Below are positions 48,409 through 56,569 of a stretch of 64,000 nucleotides of DNA, piece by piece (the stretch's first letter is position 1; each line of letters opens with the position of its first letter). The position numbers and the translations under genes were made by a program. Below the pieces are notes generated by a model. It made no database searches. It saw nothing but the letters and a program-made list of their open reading frames with translations, and was not told where the DNA came from. Source of the DNA: Alviniconcha marisindica (taxonomy: Eukaryota; Mollusca; Gastropoda; Provannidae); contig JABMCL010001305.1 of the NCBI GenBank assembly GCA_018857735.1, positions 225,001 through 289,000 on the forward strand, in the 5' to 3' direction.

Positions 48409-51400
48409 CTCCCCTTAAAAAATCATGTTTTGGACTGCACTTTTTACTTGAAAGTGTTGACTCTCAGTCATGGAATAAAAACCATGTGGTCCTTTAATGA
48501 CACTTGACTGATGATGACACTGTTCCCCTGTTTCAGATTTTCTTATGACATGTTCCACAGAAGTACATTTCAGTGTACCTTTGCTATCATTGTCAGTGAC
48601 ATGCTGTCAACAGGTGGCTGAAAGTAAAAGGATTGTGTCTGTGTGTTGCAGGTACTAGAGTAGCCATCACAAACCCCCCACCACCCCGCATCTTTTTTAA
48701 AACACCTGATGGGAAGCTGACGGAGAAGAACCCAAATGACGTGAAGGGTGGCTCCAGCCTCCTGGCCAGCATCTACTCCCAGACCAGCGCTGTCAACGCG
48801 CTGATGAAAGGCAACAAGAAAGGGCAAATTACACGGGTCATTCCTGCTGCTCCCATCAGGACTCTCTCAAGGCCTCGGCCCACCATCATGGCATCGGCCA
48901 CCGCTGCCAACAAGACGACCAAACCACCTGTGGAGGTGATTGTGTATCCACGCTCCAAAGTGATCTCCACAGGGAGAGCATGCAAAGTACTGGACAAACC
49001 TGGAGATAACACCGGAAAGGCGACATCAATGCTGGTTGTGCAACCACAAAAAGACCTTGCAGTGGCCTCCACATCAACTACCACGACATCTGATCCTGCC
49101 CCCGGCAAGACGGATTCAGCAACATCACCACCCGCCATGGATACCTCATCAAGCAAAACCAAAGATTCTCAGGTGATGAAACTCCTGGCATCTGATGATG
49201 ATGGTGAGAAGGTGGGCAGGACAAACAGCATGACCACCACTGCCACAGGTCCTGAAGACAAAGGAGTGGCTGTTAAAGACGCCTCTGCTCCAAGCAAGGC
49301 AAACAGTGACAGTGCCACCAGCCCAGGTGGCAGCGGGCTGGCCGAGAGTGCTGTGCTGTCGGGCCCAGCCACTGACAGCAACAGACAGGACAATAAAGAG
49401 CAGGACTTTGCTGTCCCAGCTCCCCCACCCCCTGCATCCTCGCTGCCCTCTGACATGCCAAACCAGGATGGATCTAGTCAGGGCAACTCCAGCAGCGGCA
49501 GCAGCAGCACACCGTCTCAGCCGCAAGCTGCTCAGCTAGCTCCTCCTCCGAGTGTCAACTCAACCCCAGCGGAGTCTGCGTCACCCTCACAGCAGTCTAG
49601 TCAACTCCCGGGGCCGAACCAGCAACCCTTCAACAGCAACCAGCCGCCAGCTAGTGGTGGCAGTGAGCAGGCATTTAATAACCAGTCTCTTCAACAGTCG
49701 TTCAACAACCAGCAGCCCTTCAGTGCTTCACCTGCACCACAGCCCATGAAGAACCCATCAATGTTCACCAATCAGTCATCCCAACCGTCCTTCAGCGGTC
49801 GGCCGCAGCCGTTTGGTAATCAGCTGCCGCAGCAGTCATTCAGCAACCAGCCATCACAGCCATCATTCAACAGCCAACCGCCCCAGCCGACGTTCAGTAG
49901 TGCACCGCCACAACAGCCGTTCGGTCAACAGCAGGCGTTTGGCAGCCAGCCACAGCAGAATGCCATGCCATTGCAGCACACGCAGATGTCTAACTCACAA
50001 CAACAACAACAACAACAAAAACAGCAACAACAACAAAAACAACAACAACAACAACAACAACAACAGCCGCCAAACATTCAACAGTCGCAGCAGTACCACC
50101 AGCAGCGGTCAGACTTCTTGCAGTCAGGACCCATGCGACCAACGCCTCCGCCTCAGGCACAGTTCCACCAGCCATGGGGCCAGCAGCAACCCTCGTACAT
50201 GTCGCCGCCATCGTTCCCAGACTACAACTCCTACCCCCAACAGCAACAGCAGCAGCAGCCACCGCCTCAGCAGATGATACCAGGGCATCAACCGCAGCAG
50301 CAGCAGCAGCCCATGTCACCATTCCCGCAAAGTCAGCACCCTCAGACTGGCCCTCTGACCTCTGGGAGCATGGTCAACTCACCTTTTGGGTTCAGTGCCA
50401 GTAACCAAAGTCAGGGTCAAGTGCCAGGCCAAAGTCAGAGTGAGCGGGGCCAGCCAAACAGACCCTCTGCATTTAGACCACCCTCAGGTGAGTTTGTTTG
50501 CTTGTTTTCTTTAATGGAAAGGTTTTATCGTATTTGATTTTTGAGTTAACCTGCTCTTGTTAATTGTTTTAACTGCTGCATCTTCGTAGAAACATGGCCC
50601 TCTTCATTTTATTTATTGGTGGGTGTATTATTTATTTTTGTGCATGTAACTGATCCTGTTTTGTACCTTTTTTGGGGGGGGAGGGGGGAGGGGGGGGGTC
50701 CTTTTTTTTTCCTGGTTTGTAATTGCATAGTACTAGTAGTACTAATGCAAAAAGATAAGTATTTTGGATTCAAACATCGTTTCAGCTGCATGGACCTGCC
50801 TGAGAACAGTATGTAGCACTTGCTTAGTAGACAGTTTAAGGACAGGGTATCTAGTAGTAATTCATTATTTGCTATAAGAAAACAAAGACGCTGACAGCTT
50901 CAGCTCATCTAATTTTTCAGATATATTTTTTTTATACCTTGAGTGACTATTTTTGTGTTGTTGTTTTTTCATTTCATATGTTTGTTTGTTTGGTTCAGTA
51001 CTTACTAAATTAATTTTTTGTTGGTTTGTGTAGGATTTATTTGGGGTACAGTATGCTTCACATATTTCAGTTTCTTTGCTGTGCTTTAATTTTCAGTTTG
51101 ATTTAACCAGACTTTAAAGCATGCGCGTTTCATCATTGGTGTTTCAGTTTGACATTTTTAGCTCAGTGTGACATCGCTGGTGTTTCAGATTTACAAAATA
51201 CATTTTCAACTCAGTATGGCAAATTTCACTAAAATACCTCTACTACTTTTAGTGACTTTTTCCCCTACAGCATTATGAAATAATTATTATACAAAATTTA
51301 TGTTTTGTAACATTGTTGTAACAAATAAATATAGGCACACCAGGTATTCTAACAGTAACAGTTTGACCAGATTTGGGAGAAAAAATATCTTGATTTTGAA

Positions 51401-52547
51401 ATAATGGTTGTAGCAAACCATTTAATTAAAATTTTGCCTGGCATTGATTGTGATTGATACGCACCAGGTACATGTATTAAAGGAACTATGCAGCCACTTC
51501 CAAACAAAGGAGATGAATTCGGGGGTTTTGTTTTAGAAATGCCCAGTTAATTTTATTTTTAATTTAGAAACTGGGTTTGATAAGTGATGATTACTGGAAT
51601 GATGTTCAGAATACCACCAGCTTCAGTTTCACAGCTGAGCTAACTGCTGGTGCTATATGTAGCAATTTTGTTCTCGTGCTGATGGCAGTGTGAGCATGTG
51701 CCTTTTGTGCTCAGCTTAAAGAGGCTAGCCAGTGACAGATGAGACATGACACTTGACGCTGGTGTGGTCGTCCAGTTCTGCAAATCATCACTCACAGAAC
51801 TTACTAATTTTTTGTTGTCAAATGTGCTGGCTACAGTAAATGTTATAGAGATTGAGAATGTTTCATTAGCTTTTCTACAGACTGTACAGGTTCATTACTT
51901 TGTACCGGAATTTGGGATGGTTTTCTTCTGGGCCTCTTCAGTTGAACAGTTTAAAAGTTTAACAGCGCGTGAACTGAACCAATAGTTTAACGTTTTGAAT
52001 TCTATGCCTTTTTTGTTGTTGTTGATAGTTTTCACCCCATTATAATTTGTGAGCAATTTGTGTGTAACCGTCTTTATTTTCTTTTACAGCTTTTCTAACT
52101 GACACAGCGAATGCATGACTACATTCAAATGTGTTTAATCCATTTTCGGTAAACATTTATTTGTTGTGGTGGTTCAGTTTTGTTCAACACTTGTTTTGTT
52201 CGTGTCAACCAAGCACCAAGCTGTTAAGTCTGTGACTCATTGACGCTGCAGGGGGCTTGATAGCTGAGAATAGGTGTAATAAAATCAACATAAAAGCGAA
52301 AAAAAGTTAAACTTTTCAGTAAAAAACAACAACAAAACAAACAGGCAAAAACACTTCTCCATAATACTGATGCTCTCTAGTGTAAGAAATTTTAAGATTT
52401 CACTTACAATATGGAGAAGAAGAAAAATGAAAAAATAAATAATGTGTGCTGGTTATTTGTTCATTATTGGTGGTTATTCATTCATTCATTATATCAGAGA
52501 GACTCAAATTGGATTGATTATATTTGTAACAAATACTAAAATATAAG

Positions 52548-52618
<71 letters not shown>

Positions 52619-55600
52619 AAATAGGTCCTTGACAGTCTTGTGTTTTTACAATTGAGGGCTTTTTTAAAAGAGGATGTGGTACTCTGTGGAGGTCCATTCT
52701 GTTTGATCAGGATTGTTTTTTTGATCTCTTTATGTTACTAATATTGATACCGTCAGAATTTGGTGTTGTGAAGCCCATGCTGTGAAACTTCATCTTGTTT
52801 TGTGCTATCCTTTCTATGTTGATTTTTCATTGGCAGTTTCTTTCAATAGTTTCTGTGCTTTCATGTGTCTCATGTGTGTCTTTAGTTATTTGTTTTTATT
52901 GTTTGTTGACTTTGTTACTATAAATCCATTGTGCTGACTTTGGTTGTTGTTACTCTCAGTCTGTACTGGATGACGCATGTCTTGTTTGCACAACTGCAGC
53001 CATTCTGTCTGTCAAAACTCAAATCTCAGTTTTTATTCACAGTACAATTTTCATTTCTCATCTTTCAAAATTCAAGTAGTCCATGTGATTTATGAAGATT
53101 GAAAATGATAGTAATATTTATAATGACTAATGCAATGATTATTGCATATGTTAAATGTTCACAAGTACTTCAGCTCATTGTTTACTTTTTAGACTTTGAC
53201 CCACCCCACCCCCTCCCCCAACATTTCCATAAATATTATACAGAATTGTTTCAGTAAGAGATTTTTGTGAGGTTGAAGTTGAATGACAAAGGCATTGACA
53301 TAATTAGCGTAAAGAAAATAATTTGTTGTTGCTGTGAACAACTTGGAAAAAATATGAGGAGTGTTTGTAGTGATCCGTGTTTGTCCAGTCATCTGTGTGT
53401 CTGTCTCGGTATCTGTTGCAAATGTTTATAATTATATAAACGATAATTACCTGTTTAACTCTGCTGTCGACTATATGAGTTTGATATAGACTAAGGTGAC
53501 TTTGGCCTGTTTTATTGTCCTGTCAAACTGTAACAGCCTAAACAGAACTGTCGTAAAGTTCTATTTTTAGAGAAAAATTATAACTTTGACAAAAGTTTGA
53601 TTGTACAGGACTACATACTTAATACTCAAACAGTGAAAGTAACATTGGACTTTTCTTCTTTTCTTTTTTTCTGGAGAGAAAGGAAAGTTTATAAAATTTT
53701 GCTATTTTAGAATGCTGCAAAAAACATGTATGGTGGCACAAGCCAAGACAAATGTACAGAATGGGTTTATTTAACATTTTGTAACACTTAACCTTAAATG
53801 AGTTAAACCAGCTAAAGTTTAGTTTGCATGGTTTGATAGTGTGACCTGTCCTCAGTATTTCCTCCAGTTGGATTAATTAACTCTCTATTATATTATTAAT
53901 AATATTTATAAAGTGCTATTCTTTAACCAGAGTTAAACTGTCATCAGCTTAAGCTGCAGAACAGACCCCCTGTTTTAGGAGTAAATGGGTGAAAGTGAGT
54001 GTTGGCCCAGGACACACAGTAGTTGGTAATGTTACTTTGGTTTATTCATTTGTAAACATTCAGGCCATTGCATTGACCCAACGGATTCTTTGAGAGGAGG
54101 GGGTGGAGGTTCACTTTGAAGCTGGAAATTCAGTAAAAATTGTTTGGTCCCGAAGTAATGGCAAAACAATTGCCCCCCCCCCCCCCCCCCCAACACACTA
54201 TTTTTTTTAAAAAGAATCCTAGGATTATCTCAAGGGAGGGCAGCAAAGCAAGAGTTTGTATGGCTAGAGCCAGAGTAACCTGACATTGTTGCTTGTGGGC
54301 AGCATGTTTATCATACCTTTCAGTTCAGTTCTGGCCTGTTTTGGCAGACAATGGGCACTGTCTAACTTTTAATACTTTTAAAATATACACCATGCTGCAA
54401 TGGAGAAGAAGAAGAAAACAGTGCCTCATGCTTTCTTTTGTAACTTCAGCTTAAGATTGTCTTGTTTTTTTGACACATTTTTAACAAAGTAACAGACATT
54501 CGCTGCTGTTAGAGTGCCCTATGACCTCTTGGTTGAATGCTAACTTTCTCAGAAGGAGACAGTATTTTCAAAATTAACAAATTGTTGGCAGGAAATTCAT
54601 CCGCAGGACACCCCTCCCCCCCTCTCTTGTCACTGTCAGGGAAAGGGAAAGCCCAGTTTGTGAGATTGTTTTGTAAAGTGAATGTCCTGGTTTTCTTTTT
54701 CTCTTTTCCTTGTGACTGATGAGCACTGTCTGCAGCTCAAATCTGGTCCTACACATTCTAATTCTTAGCTCTGCTTGAATTATGTGGGCCTTTCTTTTCT
54801 GCACAAGGTGGAAAAACATAAAGACCCGTGAACTTTTGTTCCCTTTCAAAGACCATTGTTTTTTGTCTGGAGCTGAAACTGAAGTTGACTCACTAGCAAG
54901 GCACAGGCACTGCTGTGACTGTAGTCCTTTCTATATTTATTCATGCTGGTGGATTGTCAGGAAACTAGCCGTGTGATTTTTACGAAGCATTAAGCATCAT
55001 GATCTCAAACATATACATGTAACATTCAAAATAGCATAAAATATGCACAAAACAGTGTAAAATGAATATTTTACATTTTTAGTGATCCCTGGTGTACATT
55101 AGTGCAAAAGTATATTTCGTACTAAAACTTAAAAAGTAGTTTTGAGGAATATTTTAAAATGTGTAATTATGTTTATTTTTTGTTTTTGTTTAAAAAATAT
55201 TTTTTAAAGCCAAATTTTACCTCAGACTCAGAAGTTGTTTTTTATATATATATATATTTTTTTTGCTGCATGTGTATTTTGACTTCCCTCTGCCTCCCCC
55301 TCCATCCCAATTGTAGTCACTAACATTTCACACTTGGGAATTGTTAAGTTGTTTTAACAAACTGCTTGGTGCTTTTCAGGCGGCCCTGATAAGTCATCCA
55401 GTGAACCTGACACCAAGGGTACCTCAACACCACCGCTAGAACACCAGCAGCAACCACCGCAACAGACACAGCCATCACAACAGACACAACCCCCACAGCA
55501 GCATCAACTCCCAAAACAACAGCAGCAGCAACAGCCACAGCCATCACAACAGCAGCAAGCACCTCCAGCACAGACTCAACAACCATCGCAGCCCATCATA

Positions 55601-56569
55601 CACCCGACCCCGCAACACAGCGACAGTCGTTACCAAGACAACTGGTGGCCCTCTTCTAGCATGGGAGGAGCTGGCTCAAGCTCAGCCAACCAGCTAGGGA
55701 TGGACCGGGGAAGTGCAGAGGGATCCACCACCACCCCTTCCTCCTCCTCCTCCTCCTCCTCCTCCTCCACCACCTACCAGTCTGGCCACTCAGCCTTCAC
55801 CCCCACCAATCCCTCCTACTTCCACCCCGGCCTGTCCCCGTTTGGCATGCCTGCCCCACCCCAGAGCAACTTTCCCATGATGAGTCAGGGGCTGGCAATG
55901 CCCGGCTCCTACCCTTTCTTGCCCAGCTTCCACTCGGGCTTTATGGGAAGTCCCTTTGGTCAGGGACTTGGCGGCAGTGGTGGCTCCAGCTTCGGCAGCA
56001 GCGGTGCTGGCGGTTATGGTTTTGGAGGGCAGAGTTCTGATGGCTTGGGCAGCTTCCGGGCTCTTCTGGATGAGAGCCCGGAGCGCAGCGCTGCGCAGCA
56101 ACAGCCTGGTGGCGGCGGCAGCAGCAGCAATGGGATGGGGAACAGTGGCAGCGCTGGCAGCTTGTCTTCAGACGGCAGGATGAGCGGCGTGGGCAACGCA
56201 GCCAGCGGCATGGGCAGCAGCATGAACGGCGCAGGCAACCTGATGGCGGGAGGAGGATCGGGAGGCCTGGGGATTGGCAGCGGGGGCATGAACGGACTGC
56301 CCATGCATTCGTCGGCTCCATCCATGTACGGGAACTCGGCCATGTCGCTGGGCTACCCTGGGCTGTTCCCCATGCTGAGTCCCATGCCCAACCCCATGTT
56401 CATGCCCATGGTGCCCTCGCCCATGATGGGCCAGCACTATCCCATGCAGCCCTCGCACAGCGACCCATCTGGCCCCCTCTCTGCCATGGGGCACATGGCT
56501 GCCATGGGCTCTCACCTGTCTGGCTCGGGCTCTGGGCTCCCACCGCCAGCTGGAGGAGGAGGAAGCTAA
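25922..56569 (+). CDS. RAD54L2: RAD54L2/ARIP4 ortholog, SNF2-family ATPase with large low-complexity insertions (22 coding exons)
   Basis: ARIP4/RAD54L2 is a nuclear Rad54-like SNF2 ATPase, known in mammals as an androgen-receptor-interacting, SUMO-binding DNA translocase. Joining 22 exons with consistent phase gives about 2,985 residues and a stop at TAA. The order is: acidic then Lys-rich N-terminus (1-250); a SUMO-interaction-like VIELSS; Walker A MGLGKT (about 474-477); TLQNW; DEGH (about 1247-1250); [20 protein letters not shown] (about 1693-1703); then a family tail with [13 protein letters not shown]. Human ARIP4 is about 1,470 residues. The excess is a Met/Gly-rich block inside lobe 1, an S/T/G-rich block near residue 1430, and a Gln/Ser-rich tail. 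All core ATPase motifs appear intact. The start ATG is the first in exon 2 that opens the long frame. Confidence 0.95.
27214..27434 (+). CDS. RAD54L2: SNF2 gene exon 3
   Basis: Residues 249-322: [20 protein letters not shown] and [13 protein letters not shown], a charged helix aligning with the human segment after MRRNIR. A Ser/Thr-rich piece follows. Donor is GTGAGG after one base of a Ser codon. Confidence 0.88.
27801..27896 (+). CDS. RAD54L2: SNF2 gene exon 4
   Basis: Residues 323-354: [20 protein letters not shown] and [11 protein letters not shown], a charged segment with coiled-coil-like composition. Acceptor is gtcatcag and donor is GTATGT. The phase fits both sides. Confidence 0.87.
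28404..28660 (+). CDS. RAD54L2: SNF2 gene exon 5 (SUMO-interaction-like motif)
   Basis: Residues 355-440: [18 protein letters not shown], then an acidic run, then [20 protein letters not shown] and [15 protein letters not shown] with acidic/Ser flanks matches the SUMO-interaction motif of mammalian ARIP4. Donor is GTATGT. Confidence 0.93.
28840..29235 (+). repeat. Degenerate tandem array upstream of exon 6
   Basis: Phrases such as cttatttgcagatgtctcag, cttactgcagatgtcagaaa and cttatttcagatgtcccaaa recur at irregular spacing of 60-80 bases. Each contains a polypyrimidine-AG like that of a 3' splice site. Confidence 0.6.
29295..29411 (+). CDS. RAD54L2: SNF2 gene exon 6 (Walker A)
   Basis: Residues 441-479: [20 protein letters not shown] then [24 protein letters not shown] is ATPase motif I. 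Acceptor is ctgttttcag and donor is GTAGGG. Confidence 0.96.
29412..29966. other. SNF2 gene intron, nothing recognised
   Basis: AT-rich intron between the Walker A exon and the large repeat exon. The long open frame of exon 7 extends backwards into it by chance; the acceptor tttacacag sets the true border. Confidence 0.6.
29967..32037 (+). CDS. RAD54L2: SNF2 gene exon 7 (lobe 1 with huge Met/Gly/Pro-rich insertion)
   Basis: Residues 480-1169 in one open exon. The first 36 residues ([20 protein letters not shown] through [12 protein letters not shown]) and the last 26 ([20 protein letters not shown] then RARIIG) match the ATPase lobe. Between them lie about 630 residues absent from human ARIP4: a Ser/Lys/Asp-rich piece, then many [13 protein letters not shown] and PMG-type repeats, then a Glu/Lys-rich piece. 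The frame stays open through the whole exon and both splice sites are good, so the block appears to be translated. Acceptor is tttacacag and donor is GTATGT. Confidence 0.93.
30229..31630 (+). repeat. Coding repeats of the Met/Gly-rich block
   Basis: The first part has near-identical 27-base units (ggacctggaatgggtcacat plus gggtggc; GPGMGHMGG). A later part, about 31390-31560, has four or so copies of a unit of about 42 bases with ccatcctccatgaccccacc followed by aatggg (PSSMTPPMG). The unit lengths are multiples of three, so the frame is kept. Confidence 0.85.
32038..33834. other. SNF2 gene introns around exon 8, nothing recognised
   Basis: Two introns flank exon 8 (32762-32944). Both are AT-rich with short mononucleotide runs. 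I found no gene or defined repeat in them. Confidence 0.55.
32762..32944 (+). CDS. RAD54L2: SNF2 gene exon 8
   Basis: Residues 1170-1230: [20 protein letters not shown] then a Lys-rich loop and [14 protein letters not shown], aligning with [14 protein letters not shown] and VIIDLDEED of human ARIP4. Donor is GTTTGT. Confidence 0.95.
33835..33949 (+). CDS. RAD54L2: SNF2 gene exon 9 (DEGH box)
   Basis: Residues 1231-1268: [20 protein letters not shown] then [22 protein letters not shown] is motif II, in the form typical of the Rad54/ATRX/ARIP4 group. Acceptor is tgttttag and donor is GTGAGC. Confidence 0.96.
34556..34783 (+). CDS. RAD54L2: SNF2 gene exon 10 (motif III)
   Basis: Residues 1269-1344: [40 protein letters not shown] and LLEGFVQR. 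Matches the family almost residue by residue. Acceptor is gtgggcag and donor is GTGGGT. Confidence 0.96.
35517..35694 (+). CDS. RAD54L2: SNF2 gene exon 11
   Basis: Residues 1345-1404: [40 protein letters not shown] and [11 protein letters not shown]. Acceptor is ttttccag and donor is GTAAGT. Confidence 0.95.
35770..35995. repeat. Tandem repeat of about 67 bases, 3 copies
   Basis: The units share ttggatttcaaggtgagatg and cttgtatggccttctcgtga. It lies in the intron between exons 11 and 12. Confidence 0.85.
36716..37174 (+). CDS. RAD54L2: SNF2 gene exon 12 (with Ser/Thr/Gly-rich insertion)
   Basis: Residues 1405-1557. It starts [20 protein letters not shown], the conserved KIWNHPD box, and continues with about 110 residues rich in Ser, Thr, Ala and Gly. 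It ends [10 protein letters not shown]. The human protein also has a variable segment here. Donor is GTGAGT. Confidence 0.93.
37847..37965 (+). CDS. RAD54L2: SNF2 gene exon 13
   Basis: Residues 1558-1596: [20 protein letters not shown] then [19 protein letters not shown], matching TGVLENSPKMVLL and LGDKILVF of the family. Acceptor is gctgcag and donor is GTGAGT. Confidence 0.95.
38963..39066 (+). CDS. RAD54L2: SNF2 gene exon 14
   Basis: Residues 1597-1631: [20 protein letters not shown] then KNKSYF, matching FSQSLSTL of the family. Acceptor is tgttgcag. Donor is GTGAGT after one base of the Arg codon that exon 15 completes. Confidence 0.94.
39951..40050 (+). CDS. RAD54L2: SNF2 gene exon 15
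   Basis: Residues 1632-1664: [20 protein letters not shown] then TSWMFLLST, helicase motif IV/V region. Acceptor is tgaacag and donor is GTACAG. Confidence 0.95.
40845..41050 (+). CDS. RAD54L2: SNF2 gene exon 16 (motifs V and VI)
   Basis: Residues 1665-1733: [38 protein letters not shown] and [17 protein letters not shown]. The arginine-finger motif (QxxxRxxRxGQ type) is intact. Donor is GTAAAT. Confidence 0.96.
41138..41846. mobile_element. piggyBac-like non-autonomous DNA transposon (MITE) with TTAA duplications
   Basis: The element starts CCCACTTGGCCCCAGACC after TTAA. It ends with the reverse complement, ggtctggggccaagtggg, before a second TTAA. TTAA target duplication and termini beginning CCC are signatures of the piggyBac superfamily. 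About 700 bases lie between the TTAA sites, with no transposase frame, so it is non-autonomous. A second copy of cagaccgccc lies just inside the left end. Confidence 0.88.
42290..42363 (+). CDS. RAD54L2: SNF2 gene exon 17
   Basis: Residues 1734-1758: [20 protein letters not shown] then LLKNE. It contains LENLL, an LxxLL-type sequence also present as VENLL context in human ARIP4. Acceptor is atacaacag and donor is GTATAG. Confidence 0.93.
42488..42535 (+). mobile_element. SINE-type 3' tail
   Basis: ccctgatataaccgtaccgg then ttgactgggcataaaacacc, followed by an aactta-type tail. It aligns with the minus-strand copy at 24431-24485. It is a short remnant in the intron between exons 17 and 18. 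Confidence 0.5.
43261..43362 (+). CDS. RAD54L2: SNF2 gene exon 18
   Basis: Residues 1759-1792 in 34 codons: [20 protein letters not shown] then [14 protein letters not shown]. Less conserved than its neighbours. Acceptor is ttgtccag and donor is GTATGT; the phase fits both sides. Confidence 0.88.
43846..44066. repeat. 44-base tandem repeat, about 5 copies, next to exon 19
   Basis: The units gaacctctgctcttttccca plus actgaacattgtgtgatgat recur at 43846, 43890, 43934, 43978 and 44022. The last runs into tgatgatcttggcttgcag, the real acceptor of exon 19, whose first bases are also GAACC. Confidence 0.88.
44074..44240 (+). CDS. RAD54L2: SNF2 gene exon 19
   Basis: Residues 1793-1847: [40 protein letters not shown] and AAYYPGG, matching EPFEHESLLLNRK and RPSYAQYYP of human ARIP4. 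Acceptor is gcttgcag and donor is GTACGT. Confidence 0.94.
44596..44729 (+). CDS. RAD54L2: SNF2 gene exon 20
   Basis: Residues 1848-1892: [20 protein letters not shown] then VHQVITTT, matching ASVRPVQSTP and VVTTTDI of human ARIP4. Acceptor is gtgctag and donor is GTATGC. Confidence 0.91.
45022..45276 (+). CDS. RAD54L2: SNF2 gene exon 21
   Basis: Residues 1893-1977: [33 protein letters not shown] and AVRSKVG, matching the human IHIIRGTKGTYIRTSDGRIF box. An Ala/Ser/Thr run ends the exon. Acceptor is gtttacag and donor is GTTTGT. Confidence 0.93.
47355..47965. repeat. Tandem repeat of about 61 bases, about 10 copies
   Basis: The units contain tttgaaggcaagaggtcc, ggctacagtgggacccattt and tacatatgcccc. 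The landmark ggcaagag recurs at about 47553, 47616, 47677 and 47738. Outer copies are diverged. Confidence 0.9.
48378..48406. repeat. Poly-C run of 29 bases
   Basis: The longest of many C or G homopolymers in the window. It lies about 245 bases upstream of exon 22. Confidence 0.95.
48652..50487 (+). CDS. RAD54L2: SNF2 gene exon 22 (Ser/Pro/Gln-rich tail)
   Basis: Residues 1978-2589 in one open exon. It starts [20 protein letters not shown], then a Ser/Thr/Asp-rich region, then repeated FNNQ/FSNQ-type units, and a Gln tract encoded by mostly pure (CAA)n near residues 2427-2450. No recognised domain. Acceptor is gtgttgcag and donor is GTGAGT; the phase agrees with both neighbours. Confidence 0.9.
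50488..55379. other. SNF2 gene intron of 4.9 kb
   Basis: AT-rich. It holds a CA microsatellite, a poly-C run at 54173-54191 and a possible LINE tail near 53890-53945. Exons 22 and 23 join in phase across it, so no missing exon is required. Confidence 0.6.
52550..52616. repeat. (AC)n microsatellite
   Basis: About 33 dinucleotide copies without interruption. Confidence 0.97.
55380..56569 (+). CDS. RAD54L2: SNF2 gene exon 23 (last coding exon, stop codon)
   Basis: Residues 2590-2985, then TAA. A Gln/Pro-rich start is followed by a Ser run from (TCC)n, then Gly/Ser/Met-rich sequence with PYS-like and [16 protein letters not shown] segments. It ends PPPAGGGGS. Human ARIP4 also has a Ser/Pro/Phe/Met-rich end, but closes with a VIEV motif that I do not see here. 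Acceptor is gcttttcag. Confidence 0.9.

Larger units (their letters stand above)
45277..48651. other. SNF2 gene intron of 3.4 kb
   Basis: Contains the array at 47355-47965 and a run of 29 C at 48378-48406. Otherwise it is AT-rich with no conserved coding sequence. Confidence 0.6.
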
